Assembly (NCBI GenBank): GCA_003833135.1
Contig: QZLH01000005.1
Location: forward strand, 270,851 to 334,850
Direction: 5' to 3'
DNA: 64,000 bases
From: Oehlia diaphana
Taxonomy: Eukaryota; Glomeromycota; Glomeromycetes; Glomerales; Glomeraceae
How positions within the stretch are numbered: the first letter of the stretch is position 1; every line of letters starts with the position of its first letter. Of this stretch, positions 21,767-34,387 are shown piece after piece. The translations under genes and the position numbers were made by a program. A model generated the notes under the pieces. The model was given only the letters and a program-made list of their open reading frames with translations, searched no databases and had not been told where the DNA came from.

Positions 21767-22407
21767 GACTCATATTATAACACATCACAACTCTTTGTCA
21801 TACTGATGTTATCCACATTAAGTAATGATAATTTGCATGTATGAGTAAACTTTTATTTATATGACTGATATGAGTAATATATTTATCTCCGATAATTTAT
21901 GACTATCAAATGAGTAATTTTTAATTTATATATTCTCATTACATTTAATAAGAACTATCATTGGTCACACTACTTACTTTTATATTGTATGTGTGTTAAA
22001 TATCATATTCGAAAAAATAACTTAAAGTACTTTTATCGTTTAACATTTAAAAAATCCGTTAATTCATTTTTTAACTCATTTAATATTATACCATTAATAT
22101 ATATTACATGTACTTTAAGTTATTAAAAGGTACAACTTGTTGAAAAATGTAAAAGTTCAAAAACTTTGAAATTTATATATCTATATTTTATTATTAATGT
22201 TCATAACTTCTAAGTCGTATTAACATATTAATATAATAACTAATTTTTTTTTTTTAATAAAAAGCAACGCTAAATGATAGGATATACAAAAATAAATACG
22301 AACCAGTCGTAATTATAAATGTTATCCCATCTTTCTGCGCCACCTCTCACTTTAATCTACAAATAACAATTTTTTAAAATAATAATATATAATAATTAAT
22401 TAATTAA
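21767..22407. other. Intergenic DNA 3' of the permease
   Basis: AT-rich; no gene or clear repeat. It includes (TTAA)n just before the permease stop. Confidence 0.4.
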
Positions 22408-24693
22408 TTAATTAAAATCATAAGGTTTTTCATTTTCATCCGCTATTCTCATAATAGCAGCTTCTCTTTGATCTTTTATAGTACCCCACCAGTAATAAAA
22501 GGTATACCAACATGTTAAAGCAATAAAAAGAAATCCATAACTAATAAGTATCGGAGCTAATTGTTGAACCGTTTTTTCTCTTAGATCGCAATTTGGTTTA
22601 TTTTTAGGACATTCAACATTAACAACAAAAGAAAATACTAAAATGAATAAACCTGCTAATATAAAAATTATTGCAAAAGGTAATGGAACTTTATATTCTC
22701 GAGTTATATTTGAAAATAGGCTAGAAGTTTCATTCAATTCTTTATCATTCATATCGAATTGTTTTTTCTTCAATTCATTTTTTTTATTACGCCGAATTAA
22801 CTATAATTTATAAATTAAATTTTAGTTTTTTTAATCTTTTTAGTTTATATAAAAATTATCAATAAAACACATACCAATAAACCTATACCAGTAGCGAAAT
22901 AAAAAATCCAATAACTATACATTGAAAAAGTTGAAAATAATGTAAAACTTGTAATAGTAAAACTACTTCCAACAAACAATATAATAAATGAACACCAAAT
23001 AAATTGTAATAATAAAGCATTTATTGGTGTATTAAAATATTGATTCCAGGTTCTTAATTCTTTCGAATATTTTGGGAAAAAATCCGATACTGCTGCTGCG
23101 ACAATAACTCTTGACCCACTAAAATTTTTTTATTAAACATAAATTTGTTATTATTATTATCAATATAAAGGAAAAATAATATTAATATTAATCAAATAAT
23201 TTTTACCTCCACACTCCTGCTGCTGCGGTACCTATTACAGAAAGTACAATCAGAGCGGTAAAAAGTCTTACGATTACAACAGATTTACCAAATAATCTAT
23301 AGAAGAATGTTGCGGCTATAGTTTCATCTATGTTATTATTATTTGATATAGAATCTTGCGGAACCACTGAAATAAATGCAATATTTACGAGAAGATCTAA
23401 AACATATATGTATATAAATGAATTAGAATTTGGAATTTTATATCATATTATTTTACTGTACATACACATTAATGTAACAATTCCGACACTGATACTATTA
23501 CTGAAAATAAGTTTTTTTCCCGGTTTTCGGAATTCATCTAGCGAGTCTATAAAAGTAAACAATTTCATTATTGATAACGAATACATCAATTAATTTTTTT
23601 TTAAAAAAAAATATAAATGACTTACAATTCAAAGTATTCCATCCATCATAACTAAACATAATCTAATAAAATGAAATAATAATTAAATTTATTTATGAAT
23701 AAAATCATAAAAATCACAAACGTGTATACTTACTAATAAAATGGAAGAAGAATAAGCTGAAATATTCGTATCACCATTTATTGGATGTTCCCAATTAAAC
23801 CGACTTACAGACCAATTCGATGCTAATCTATAAATTCCGGCTAAAGCGATAATCGAATATGTAATCAATTTTATGACAGCTAGGGATTGATTTATATAAT
23901 TAGCCCATCTATTATTAATCATATGATAAATTGTTATAATAAACAAATATACGACTGCCAATATTTTTGTAAACCTAAATAAAATAAATAAAAATCTTGG
24001 ATTAGTCCTTTTAACAGTTGATGTTACTTTAACGTGACGATAATTAAACATTCTTATTACCAAAATGGGGAAAAAGGAAGATTCCATCCAGTTGTATCTT
24101 GCTTAATACCCTCATCATATCTACGACCATTAATAGTAAACCAAGAATACTGGGCTGCTGATTGTAAAACTGCACTAATAATTCCTGGTCGAATAGCGCT
24201 AAATTAAAAAATTATATATACAACAATTATAAATAAAGTTTTTTTTTTAAATAAAATAAGAAATTATGAAACATCGAAATTATACTTACAAAATATGCAT
24301 GAAACTAAAAAGATAACTCATCAAAATTTTTGGCTTAGGATAAGCGGTTTGTAAATATTTTGTTTCTCCACCACTTATCTTATGTATAACGCCAAGTTCA
24401 ACATAAGATAATGACCCCGCCATACTTACAATACCACCGATTAACCATAATAATAATACAGTTCCAGGAGATTTGACCATATTCCAAATAATTCCTGGTG
24501 TAGTAACAATTCCTGATCCTATTATATTGTTTATATTTAGTCCAATACCATAAGCTACACCCAAAATTTTATTTTGTTTATCTTGAGGACTCGCTATTAC
24601 AGACATCCTAGAAGGAGCATACATCGATTCTCTTATTTCGTTATCCATTCGAGACTCATTTGTTGTTGTTATATCATCATTAATTACAGACAT
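22408..24693 (-). CDS. Amino acid permease, APC superfamily (LAT/methionine-permease-like), 575 aa
   Basis: Eight exons on the minus strand: 24693-24290, 24198-24061, 23974-23734, 23662-23626, 23546-23466, 23396-23207, 23118-22875 and 22800-22408 (1,728 nt, 576 codons with stop). Introns use GTAAGT, GTAATA, GTATGT and GTAAAA donors. An acidic, Ser/Thr-rich cytosolic tail (residues 1-45) precedes the first membrane span GIGLNINNIIGSGIVTTPG, the signature of this superfamily. Further marks are SMAGSLSYVELG, FAIRPGIISA, FSYDGWNTLN and YLLVNIAFISVVP. About 12 membrane spans are expected. It should import neutral amino acids at the plasma membrane or an endomembrane; the substrate cannot be told from sequence. 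The last exon starts at LIRRNKK, so the GLLL span crosses the final junction. Confidence 0.88.
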
Positions 24694-24957
24694 TTTGTTT
24701 AATTTTGTTGTTACGAAAAAAAAAAAATTATGTGAATTTAGAAAATTTTAATTTTTTAAAACTGAACCTTTTATATAATAATTTGATAATGACACACATG
24801 ATTTGTTTCATGATCTTGAGTTACCAATCGTAAAAATTCCGATCAAAATAGACTAGCTATTTATATTCACAATAAATGAACAATTTGAGCTTTAAATGAA
24901 AATATAAAAACAAAGTTTACGGAAAACATATTGTTTCGAATTTATACATGATTATTA

Positions 24958-25146
24958 TTATTTCGGTAACCACTTGTTATTTCGTGTTATTAAAATTTCT
25001 ACCTTTAGTAAAAATATTGCATATCCAGCTAAAAGTTTTCCCAAAATAACGACTAGGTTAGCCAATTGGATACCTTTTTGAATATGATTTTCATAAACGT
25101 TCCAAGTTCGAAGAATGTTACAAACGACTTCATTTAATGAAACCAT
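24958..25146 (-). CDS. Hypothetical small protein, 62 aa, one hydrophobic segment
   Basis: Minus-strand frame with a true ATG (25146). The sequence runs MVSLNEVVCNILRTWNVYEN, then a hydrophobic stretch LANLVVILGKLLAGYAIFLL (about residues 28-47), then a basic tail. The balanced composition looks more coding-like than most short frames here. I do not recognise it; it could also be one exon of a longer or broken gene. It lies 264 bases upstream of the permease start, on the same strand. Confidence 0.3.
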   Translation of the reverse strand: MVSLNEVVCNILRTWNVYENHIQKGIQLANLVVILGKLLAGYAIFLLKVEILITRNNKWLPK

Positions 25147-27680
25147 AAATACTCAAATGAAAAAGTAGAATGAAAATAACAAAGTTTCTCAACATATTTT
25201 CTTAGTTGAAAGAAGTTTAGGTGAAGTTGAAACTCGAGAGGATGTAAAATTGTAAAATTAACTTCTAACTAATTTGACTGTAAATTCGGCCAGTAATAAA
25301 AATTCAATTTGAGCCAAGCCGGACCGAAATATCATCAGTATTAGCTCATTGGTCCTTAGTTTGATCTGCAAAATTGTGACCTGAACACAGAAGTCAATAA
25401 TGATGTATTAAAATTAATTATCTCATAATTAGTAGCACTTTACACTTAATTCATATTTCTCATAACGAATTCTTTCAATGTTATCGAAGCAGAGAATGAT
25501 GTATCAGAAGATAAAAGTTATTTAGAATTAAGTGAATTAATAAATACGATTTTTTTTTGTACTACTTTCAAGTTGCGAATCCCTTCATTCTTTAAAGAAA
25601 TTAATGTTCTTATCCATCTAATAGTTCAAAAAAAGGATAAGATTGATTTACAACCAAACAACTGCTGTGCTCTTTATTAGGTTGGTTTTTTTAGACGATG
25701 TATTATCACTTACACTATTTATAATCATTAGGTTTAAATTGACGAAACTCGTAAAATCAAAATGTCCAAAAACCCTGAAACTCACGTTAAATTCCTATAT
25801 TTGTATTCGATTTTGGGCCTATTTTCCTTTTTTTTTTTAGTTTTTTGATTTACAGTATATTTCACATGAAAAAAGAGGAGAATTGTACTTGCATGTGTTA
25901 TATATATCAGCGGATTGATTATTATCCGAAATTCTTTACTTTGTGAACGATTATCACACCATTTATAGATTTATAGAATTTTGTTCTATGGTATCTCCAA
26001 GACCGGGTATACAAGTAATATTAATTCTTCTACCTCATGGGTATTATATAATTTTTAATAATTAAAAATATTACCAAATTATTTACAATTTATTTTACTA
26101 TGTAAATAAATACATAATAAAAATTAATTTTATATTAATGTTTTATTTTAAATATAACAAAAAAAAATATTTATGTTAGGCTGTTAATAAAATTCATTTT
26201 TATATGTAAAAATTTTCAATTTTCTATATTTTCTACATGTTGCTCATAAACTAATAATGATATACAATCGGACTACGGTGACGTATTCCAATTCACGAAA
26301 CCTTTAGCGAACCCCAAAAATATATAAATTCTTCATAGCCGATTTAGGAAATAATAACAAATATATTTTTTTTTTTCAATTATTTTTTATCACACCAAAA
26401 TTTATATTCTCTAAATATTAACAATTATCTAAAAACTATTTCAAACCTTCCTTTAATATCTGCGTTATATATGTGGAATTAATTAATCAATTGGATATTT
26501 TATAAGATTATAAACATTAATATAAGACTATATACATATATATACTTATACTTTAAGGGTGAAATTTGCATTTTTAAAATTTCTTATAATAATAGTAAAA
26601 TTTAATGAATTGAAAGAACCTTTACAAATGAAACATGGAAATTTCTGAGTCAAAGTGATAAATAATCCTTATTTTCATTCATAAAGAAGAACAAATGTAA
26701 TAAAATTCGATGATTTAATGTTTATCAGAAAAATTGTACCTAAAACTCTACGATATCAAACTATTTAACTATTTTTAAAACCAATTCATTTCCTAAAACA
26801 TATATATATAAATTTATATATATATATTTGGAAGAGAAAGGGGTTTACTTGTTTTATATATTTGGATAATAATTTTAAAACAATAGTAACTATTACAATA
26901 TGTAATTTTAGAGTAAATTTATCGGATAATATTAATGTAATATAATAATAATGATTTTTTTTATTTTATTACTAAACTTTTTAATGATGTCCATTTAAGA
27001 ACGTAGAAAAAAATTTTGAAAATAATTGAAACTAAATATTTATATTAAATGTTTATATTATAAATATTTTTGATTTTTATCGTAAACCAATTTTTATCGT
27101 AAAACACGTATTTTTAAGTCATTAAAAACCAAATTTTAAAAATTTTTCTCGAACCTTTTAATTTATTTTCCATAAATATAATAAAAAGAATTTTTATATT
27201 AATAAAATATATATATATATATATTTCCATTATTTCCATTAATATTTAATCTATACAATAATTACTAATATTATAGTTTTATCCATTATTGCCAAATTTT
27301 ATTACATAATCATAAAATAGTTAATTTGGGTAAAATGTTTACACGTTTCAATTATTTTCGTTAAGAGAAAATTATTTTTATGATCTTTACAGATAAAATA
27401 TACATTATTTTTATTTTTATTTTTATTTTTTTCTTTTTCTTTCTTACGAAAATAAATTTAAAATCCATAACAGAGTAAAAGTGATCGACAAAGATCCATC
27501 CCTATCCAAATCACAATCAACGCGATTATATAAAAAAAATAAAATTACATATCTCATATTAAATTACATAACTGTTTTTGGGTTGATTAACTAATAATTA
27601 TAGTAATTTTTTTTTATCTCTTTCAAAAAGATTTTTTTATTAAAAAAAGTTTGTGTAAATTTCTTGTTTTAAATTAAAAT

Positions 27681-27700
27681 TATTTTACATATTTGGTTAG
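27681..27700 (-). promoter_or_regulatory. Reversed copy of the F-box upstream motif
   Basis: TATTTTACATATTTGGTTAG is the reverse complement of the CTAACCAAATATGTAAAA motif. It lies about 350 bases before the F-box gene at 28049 but in the opposite orientation, so its link to that gene is uncertain. Confidence 0.3.
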
Positions 27701-27918
27701 AATTGTTTTAAATAAATTTTTAATAATACGATTTAAAAAATTATTATTTACATTTCTTTATCCCAAATATTTTATCATTGTATTTTGCGATTCAAAAATT
27801 CAAATCTCGTGTAACATGATTGGACGTATTAAATTTAATATACGAACTTTTTGTGTTACACTTCTTTATAAAAATCTCGAAATATAAAAGTTACCATTGA
27901 TCTCTCTTTCTCAACAAC

Positions 27919-28039
27919 TTCTTTTTTTTAAAAAAAACGTACGAACGAATAAAACTCCACTTTTTTTTAAAAAAAACGAACAAACGAAAAAAACTACTTT
28001 TTTTTAAAAAAAAAAAACCGAACGAACGAAAAAAAACAC
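27919..28039 (+). repeat. Three tandem T8A8/CGAAC units in the F-box leader
   Basis: About 40-base units: a run of 8 T followed by at least 8 A, then ACGAACGAACGAAAAAAAC-like text. They are repeated three times and end 9 bases before the ATG at 28049. T8A8 is self-complementary. Confidence 0.7.
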
Positions 28040-28048
28040 AAAAAAAAT

Positions 28049-29569
28049 ATGCCTCGTCAACTTCTTTCCGATTGTTTAAATGAAATATTTGAACATTTAG
28101 AAGATGATAAAATCACTTTACATTCATGTTTACTTGTCAATCGTCTCTTTTGTGAAATTGCAATTAAAATCTTATGGAGGAATATTTGGAATTTTAAATA
28201 TAGTATAATATATAAACCTTATTATCGTACTCATGTACCATCAGCAATCATTAATACTTTAATTGCTTGCCTTCCTAATGAATCAAAAAACCTTTTAAAT
28301 GATAATGGAATTTTTTTAATTAATCCTTCTATTACTCAAAAACCTCCATTATTTAATTATCCTTCATTTTGTAAAGTTCTTTCAATTCATGGAATTGATC
28401 AAATGATTCATTATATTCTTGAAAATAATCATTTATTAATTACTACAAAAAGTTTAAAATTTAATAAATATTTATTATCTCAAGAAATATTAAAAATGTT
28501 TATGAATCAAATTTCTTCTTTAAAATCTTTAAATTATTATTCTGGTTATTCAAAAAAAGTTCAAAATATTATGTTCATTCATTTACCTGAATCAAAATTT
28601 TGTTTATCAAATTTATTTGAATTAAATTGTAGTTCTGATATTTATTCCGAATTTTTTTATCAAATATCTCAAATATGTCAAAATATAAAATCTTTAAATA
28701 TTAAATTTGAAAATTTTATTTCTGATGGTTTAATTGATTTAATCTCTTTACAAAATAATTTAAAAAGTTTAACTTTAAGATATTATGATAATAAAAATGA
28801 TTTATCAAATAATAATATAATTTATTCTACTTTATCAAAATTTTCTTTAATATTAACAAAATTAAGAATTGAAGCTTATTATTTACCTTTATCATTTATT
28901 TCTAATTTTTTAAATTTACAAGAAATTATTTTATCTTTAGAATCTGAAGATTCTTTTGATGATTTTAATCATTTACAGTATATTAATTTTAAAAATTTAA
29001 AAATTTTAAAATTTTTATTTAAAATTTCAAGAATTAATTTATTAATTAAATTTTTAGAAATTAATGGTAAAAATTTATTAGAATTTTGTATAGATTATGA
29101 TCATGATTATTCTTTAAATTTAGCTATAGCTAAATTTTGTCCAAATCTTAAAATTTTATCTACTATATTTATGAATAATGAATTAGAAACTTTAAAATTA
29201 ATTTTAAATAATTGTAAATATTTAGAAAATATTAAAGTTCAAAATGGTATTGAAGATTTAGATAATAAGGAATTTTTTGAAACTTTAGCTATATATTCTC
29301 CAAAAAATTTTTTTAAATTAGAAATTGATTATTGTTCTTTTGGTAGTTTAAAATTACTTTGTGAAAAATTAGATGAATTTTTTATAAATTGGAAAAATCG
29401 TAATCCTTTAAAATTAATTTCTTTAATTATTGTAACTGATTATAGAGAAAATATTGATTTAGAAGTAAATGAAAATATGGATATAATTAAAAAATATATG
29501 AATTTAGGAATTATTAAAAAATTTAGAACTAGAAAGTATGATGATGAAGAATGTTGGAATTCTTACTAA
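28049..29569 (+). CDS. F-box/leucine-rich protein, MPRQLP type, 506 aa
   Basis: Intact intronless gene; the ATG at 28049 follows an A-rich leader. F-box residues 4-44 read LLSDCLNEIFEHLEDDKITL, then SCLLVNRLFCEIAIKILWRN. The C-terminal leucine/asparagine-rich region carries FNYPSFCKVLSIHGI, QEILKMFMNQISSLKSL, AKFCPNLKIL and LDEFFINWKNRN. It is the longest copy in the window and closest in start and F-box to the genes at 97 and 44727. Codon use is extreme even for this region: third positions are almost all A or T, with long AAT/TTA/AAA runs. As with the others, an SCF substrate-adaptor role is expected and the target is unknown. It stands between two housekeeping genes rather than in the cluster. 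Confidence 0.9.
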   Translation: MPRQLLSDCLNEIFEHLEDDKITLHSCLLVNRLFCEIAIKILWRNIWNFKYSIIYKPYYRTHVPSAIINTLIACLPNESKNLLNDNGIFLINPSITQKPPLFNYPSFCKVLSIHGIDQMIHYILENNHLLITTKSLKFNKYLLSQEILKMFMNQISSLKSLNYYSGYSKKVQNIMFIHLPESKFCLSNLFELNCSSDIYSEFFYQISQICQNIKSLNIKFENFISDGLIDLISLQNNLKSLTLRYYDNKNDLSNNNIIYSTLSKFSLILTKLRIEAYYLPLSFISNFLNLQEIILSLESEDSFDDFNHLQYINFKNLKILKFLFKISRINLLIKFLEINGKNLLEFCIDYDHDYSLNLAIAKFCPNLKILSTIFMNNELETLKLILNNCKYLENIKVQNGIEDLDNKEFFETLAIYSPKNFFKLEIDYCSFGSLKLLCEKLDEFFINWKNRNPLKLISLIIVTDYRENIDLEVNENMDIIKKYMNLGIIKKFRTRKYDDEECWNSY

Positions 29570-29674
29570 TCTTTTTAATATCTATCTATCTATCTATAAT
29601 TACTGTATATTGATATTATAGAAAAAAAAATAAAGTCATTCTTTCAATTTAAATAATTTTCATTACTATATATT

Positions 29675-32600
29675 TTAAAATGAAACTTTTCCACTAACAA
29701 TCATTTCAATATCCTAATAAAAGATAAAAATATAAATAAATATATATAATTATATAAAAAATAAATAATCTTTTACTTACAGCATAAACTAATGGTAAAG
29801 GATCTTCAATACATCTTTTAAATGCGCTTGACGCTAGTTCTTGTAACATTGTATTCATTATTCTAGAGTAATTAATAATCAAATTAATGATAATTTTTAT
29901 AGAACAATAAATTTTATAATTATTACCTTTCATCTTCAATAAATCTCCATAATTTAACTCTCATATATTCTGAATCAACTTGAAGTTGTCTAAATGACTT
30001 ATTTGTCAATGTATTTAACCTAATCATTTCAATCCATGTCTTTTTTTTTAAATAAATAAATAAATAAATAAATTAATAAAACGGGTATTCTAACAATTTT
30101 CTAATAATCTTCTAATAATCTTTACATTAAAAATTATTCACCTTCAACAAAATTTTTATAATTCCCATCATAATACCAACAATACTCATTTCAACAATAC
30201 CATATATTTCTACTCTATCGCTAAATAATTTATCAATATGTGAAGTTAATTGTACTGAACTAGTAAAAGGATTTGGAGAAGTTCTAGACCTAGTAGAACT
30301 TATTGAAGAATATGATGAATTTGAATGTGCATATGGTGATTTAATTAATGCTGTTCCTGGTGACAAAAGAGATTTATCCCCGCCACCAGCATTAGAACTT
30401 GTATCAGGCTTTAAAAATGGATTTAACCTTTTTTCTAAAAATAAAGATAAAATAAGTGAAAAAATACAAATATACTAAATTTAAATTCCATTTTGAATAA
30501 TGATATTATATCGTACCAACAATATTTTCAACCTCTTCACTTTTTTCTTCGTCTACTGGGCCGCCATATAACATTACAACCTCTCTTTCTATATATACCA
30601 AATCAGTTATAATCTCGCTCCAAATTGGCGTGACCTTCTCAGGGGGTGGCGATTTTCCTAAATTTTCGTCCAAATTTTGTATATAATTCGGAATATAAAT
30701 GTTTCTTATTTTTGATGAAACTTGATTTCCTTTAATTTCAACATATCTTTCCAATATTCTCTAAATGTATATCCAAAAAAAAAAAATGAATTAAAATAAA
30801 AAAGATTCCATCAATTTCAATTTTTTAATTTAAACCGTAAGGTATAAAAATATTTACCTGAGCAACATCTTTACAAATTCCAACAACCTCTCTGACATCA
30901 TGAGCCAATTCCTTTGCAATAGTGAATCTCTCACCAAGTCCATTATAAATTTCAGCTCCAATTCTATTTTTATAATCATTATGTTGATTATACAGTATAT
31001 TAGAAAATGTCATATAAATCTGTATTGCGATAATCTCTCCGAAATCCAATAAAACACGGGACATCATCAATGCAATGATCGATGGTGGTGATTGTATAGG
31101 ATTTTGTGTTATAGGAGTTGGATGAACTGGTGCTATATATTTCTATTAAAATATCATTGATTAATAAACTTTTAATTTTTTTCATAATAAAAAATATTAC
31201 TAATAAGCTTACACTTGATGATTGTACTATTGAACGCCAAAATTCTTTAAATTGTGTTTGAAATTCTTTCAAAAGGCGATCAACTCCACCTTTCTTTTGT
31301 ATCATTGGAGTTTCAGTTTTTATACATTCCTATTAAATAAAAGTAAATTATTAATTATATATATTATTTGAAAAATGGGTGATTACGAACCTCTAACAAT
31401 CTAAAACAATCCCCTGTCAAATAATCAGAAAATGCGGCTTCCATGTCTAATATATAAGATTGTAATTCATGAACTTGAGAATTTGATGATGTTGATGATT
31501 CCCTTTTAAGTTCATTTTCAGCATACTTGGTAAATTTTTCTGAGTGAAGTATGACAAATATAAGCTATTATAATTTTATAATGTACGCAATTTCGGTTTA
31601 TTTAAATAACTTCATATTGAACTTACCCATCAATTTCTTTTCAGCAGTTCCAAATAAACTTTTAGCCAATTTAATTTCCCAAGCAGTAATTACTTCATTT
31701 ACACGATCTTCAAATCTTGCAATTGTACAAAGACTATTGCAAGATAAAGTAGCATAATAAAGATCGTTCAATAATTGTAAATGTGTTGATGGATTGAGAT
31801 TTGCAATTTGTTCCTAAATATATAAAATATGCAAAAAAATTTAATAGAAAAAAAAAAACAATAATAAATTGAATCTATAAAATAAAATATTATATTATAT
31901 ACAGGAAACTCCAATAAACTATCCACAATAATAAAATATTCCTTTGCCATGTCGTCAGTAAAATTTAAGAAATCTTGACGTGCAATGTCCCTATCCTAAA
32001 TTAGGAAATAAATAAATAAATAAATAAAATTAATTTTTTTTCGATTAACAAAAAATAATAAATCATTTTACATACATCACCATCCATATTTGCGGAAACA
32101 ATTCTCAAAATATCATTACCAGCACTTCTAGGAGATTTTCCAGGAGATTTTCCTGGAGATTTCGCTTCACGAATTTCTCTTGGTGGCATCAAGAAAAACC
32201 CATTAAAAGATTCAACAAACTTATTTAATTCTTTCAAGAATTTCTGATTTAAATATGTTAATTTACTTTTTGCTCTTTTTTTCGGAGAAATTGGTGATGA
32301 TGGTTCCTTTTTAAGTTCTGAATCGGCATTTTTAGGTTGACTATCTTGAGATGAATCCAATAATAATGACGACATCTCTTCCATCGTTTTTCTTAATAAG
32401 TTCGTGAGAAAATTTTTTTGACTAAAAAAATATTTATGGAAATAGTTAGTAAATACGTAAAAATAGATTAATTCAATAAAACATGATATAATAATTTGAA
32501 ATAAATTTTACAGTTCCAAATATTCTTTAGCAAGCTGCTGTGGAGGTTCTTTCAAAATGATTAATAATGCCATACAATCCGTTATCTCTGATCCAGTTGC

Positions 32601-33757
32601 CTATAAAATATAGAGTTAGATATAAAATTAAGGAAAATAAAAAATAAAAATAATGATGCTTTACGTACATTCATATTTGTCATATTCTCTCGAATTCTCT
32701 TTGTAACTTTATCCATAATTTCTTTACATTCTATCTCAATAGAACTAAAAACTGATAAACTTCTATAATGCTCCAAAAGTTTTGAAGTTTTTGCATAATA
32801 TCTAACAGCTTGGGCATAAGATTTTTGATCCAGACAATTTTTTAATCTTGTTGGTAATTCAAATATGAATTGAATCTTTGGAAAAAATGATGAAATTTAA
32901 TAAAAAAAACATAGGAAATAAAATTATTCATCATTTAAAAATACCTTTTTTAGTAAATCATGAACTCCAGTTAATTGAAGAATTTTATCACGTTTTAGAC
33001 CTAAAGCAGAATTTACTGAAGATGTAACATTTGATATATTATTAATACTTTGAGAGAGTTGATCCATTTCTGATTCCATATTTTCTACATTACTTTTCAT
33101 CTAAATTTAAGTAAAAAAATTTTTTTTTTTTACCCTTAAAATTTTTTATGATATAAACTGAAAAAAAATATTTTATTCGTTACCTTTCTTATAGTATCAG
33201 TAGCACTTATAAATTTACTATAATTTTCATAAACTAAAGTTTTCATATCTCCATCGAGTTGCCGAATCTCTAATAAAATTTTTTAACTATCAATATAAAA
33301 TACAACATTATAATTGTTAAATAAATTCTTAAAAATATCATAATATTAAAATTCTCACCTGTATTTAAATCATTATCTCTCTGCATCAATTCGCTAAGAT
33401 GTCTATCAGCAAGCATATTATTAACATATTTGTTTACATCAAAGGCAGAAAAATCTTTTTTTTTAAAAAAAAAAGAAAGAAAAGCATTAATGTTGATTAA
33501 AATTAATTGGTAAAATTTTTTTTTAAAAAAAATTGATCTTAAGAAGATTCTTTAAAATACAAACCAATGTCTAGAGGATCCGCTTTTTTTCCGTCAGGCA
33601 ATCCATAAAAATCTTTCAATAATTGTTTTGCTCGACCTTTACGCGGCAATGTAAGTGTTATGTGAGGCGTCACATGTACAGAAGTTGACGCAAATGAAGT
33701 TGACTGTTCTTGTGAATTTAATGTTTGTGATTTTGGTGATGTTGGTGAAGTCGACAT
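29675..33757 (-). CDS. VPS51: GARP/EARP tethering-complex subunit Vps51, 924 aa
   Basis: Seventeen exons on the minus strand: 33757-33565, 33454-33359, 33269-33184, 33100-32945, 32875-32669, 32600-32512, 32421-32076, 31995-31903, 31813-31627, 31539-31391, 31329-31213, 31142-30858, 30760-30517, 30434-30142, 30039-29927, 29862-29781 and 29713-29675 (2,775 nt, 925 codons with stop). After a Ser/Thr/Pro-rich tail, residues about 39-53 read [16 protein letters not shown], the conserved N-terminal Vps51 segment. [20 protein letters not shown], then [20 protein letters not shown] and LQFIFELP-like [14 protein letters not shown] follow, then a long helical part. The C-terminus has [20 protein letters not shown] and IEDPLPLV. 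The protein tethers endosome-derived vesicles at the trans-Golgi. It is longer than the human protein (about 780 aa) because of low-complexity inserts ([25 protein letters not shown]). Confidence 0.88.
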
Positions 33758-34387
33758 TTTTTTCTATTATTAAAATACTATTAAAAATTATAAATAGGTA
33801 ACGAAATAAAAAAAATTTTTTATTATAAAAGGTTCAAAGCCTGCAAATTTAATGGGGCTGTGATCGATAAATTTATAGTGCATCTTACCAAATAAAGGTA
33901 GATTAAGTTCGCACAACAACTTTCGTGAAATATAAAAAAAAAGATTTACGAACGAAAATTTTAACTTTAAATAGAAATATTCCAATTGAGTGTTATGTGC
34001 TATGAAATAGGACAAATATTTTATGTGACAAGAGATTTTTATCTTTTGATTAATTATTTTTTTTTTTTAAATTAATATAAAATATAAAAAATATTACGTT
34101 ATCTAGACCGGTGAAATGAAACATAAAAGAATTGCTTGTATATTCGAATTATTTAATGAATGGGCTGAAAAAACTAACATTTCTCCTGATATATAGTATG
34201 ACGATATTGATTAATTAAAGTTACTTTCTAAGCCACCCAAACTTATTCTATATAATTAAACTCGTAGTTGCAGCTTTTTGATCGCGTAAACTTCCATCCA
34301 TAAAATCTCGTTAAAGAATTTGAATCTTCGATTATAATAATCGTAAACATATTCATCTTATTTTATTTTATTTACCTAAAGTCAAGG
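33758..34387. other. Divergent promoter region
   Basis: A 630-base spacer between VPS51 (minus) and the membrane-protein gene (plus). AT-rich; no specific site is recognised. Confidence 0.4.

Larger units (their letters stand above)
24694..27918. other. Long AT-rich intergenic region
   Basis: Apart from the small frame at 24958-25146, no gene is supported. There are many A/T runs and TATA repeats (for example 26805-26828 and 27206-27225) but no clear transposon. It holds the promoters of the permease (minus) and the F-box gene at 28049 (plus). Confidence 0.4.
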
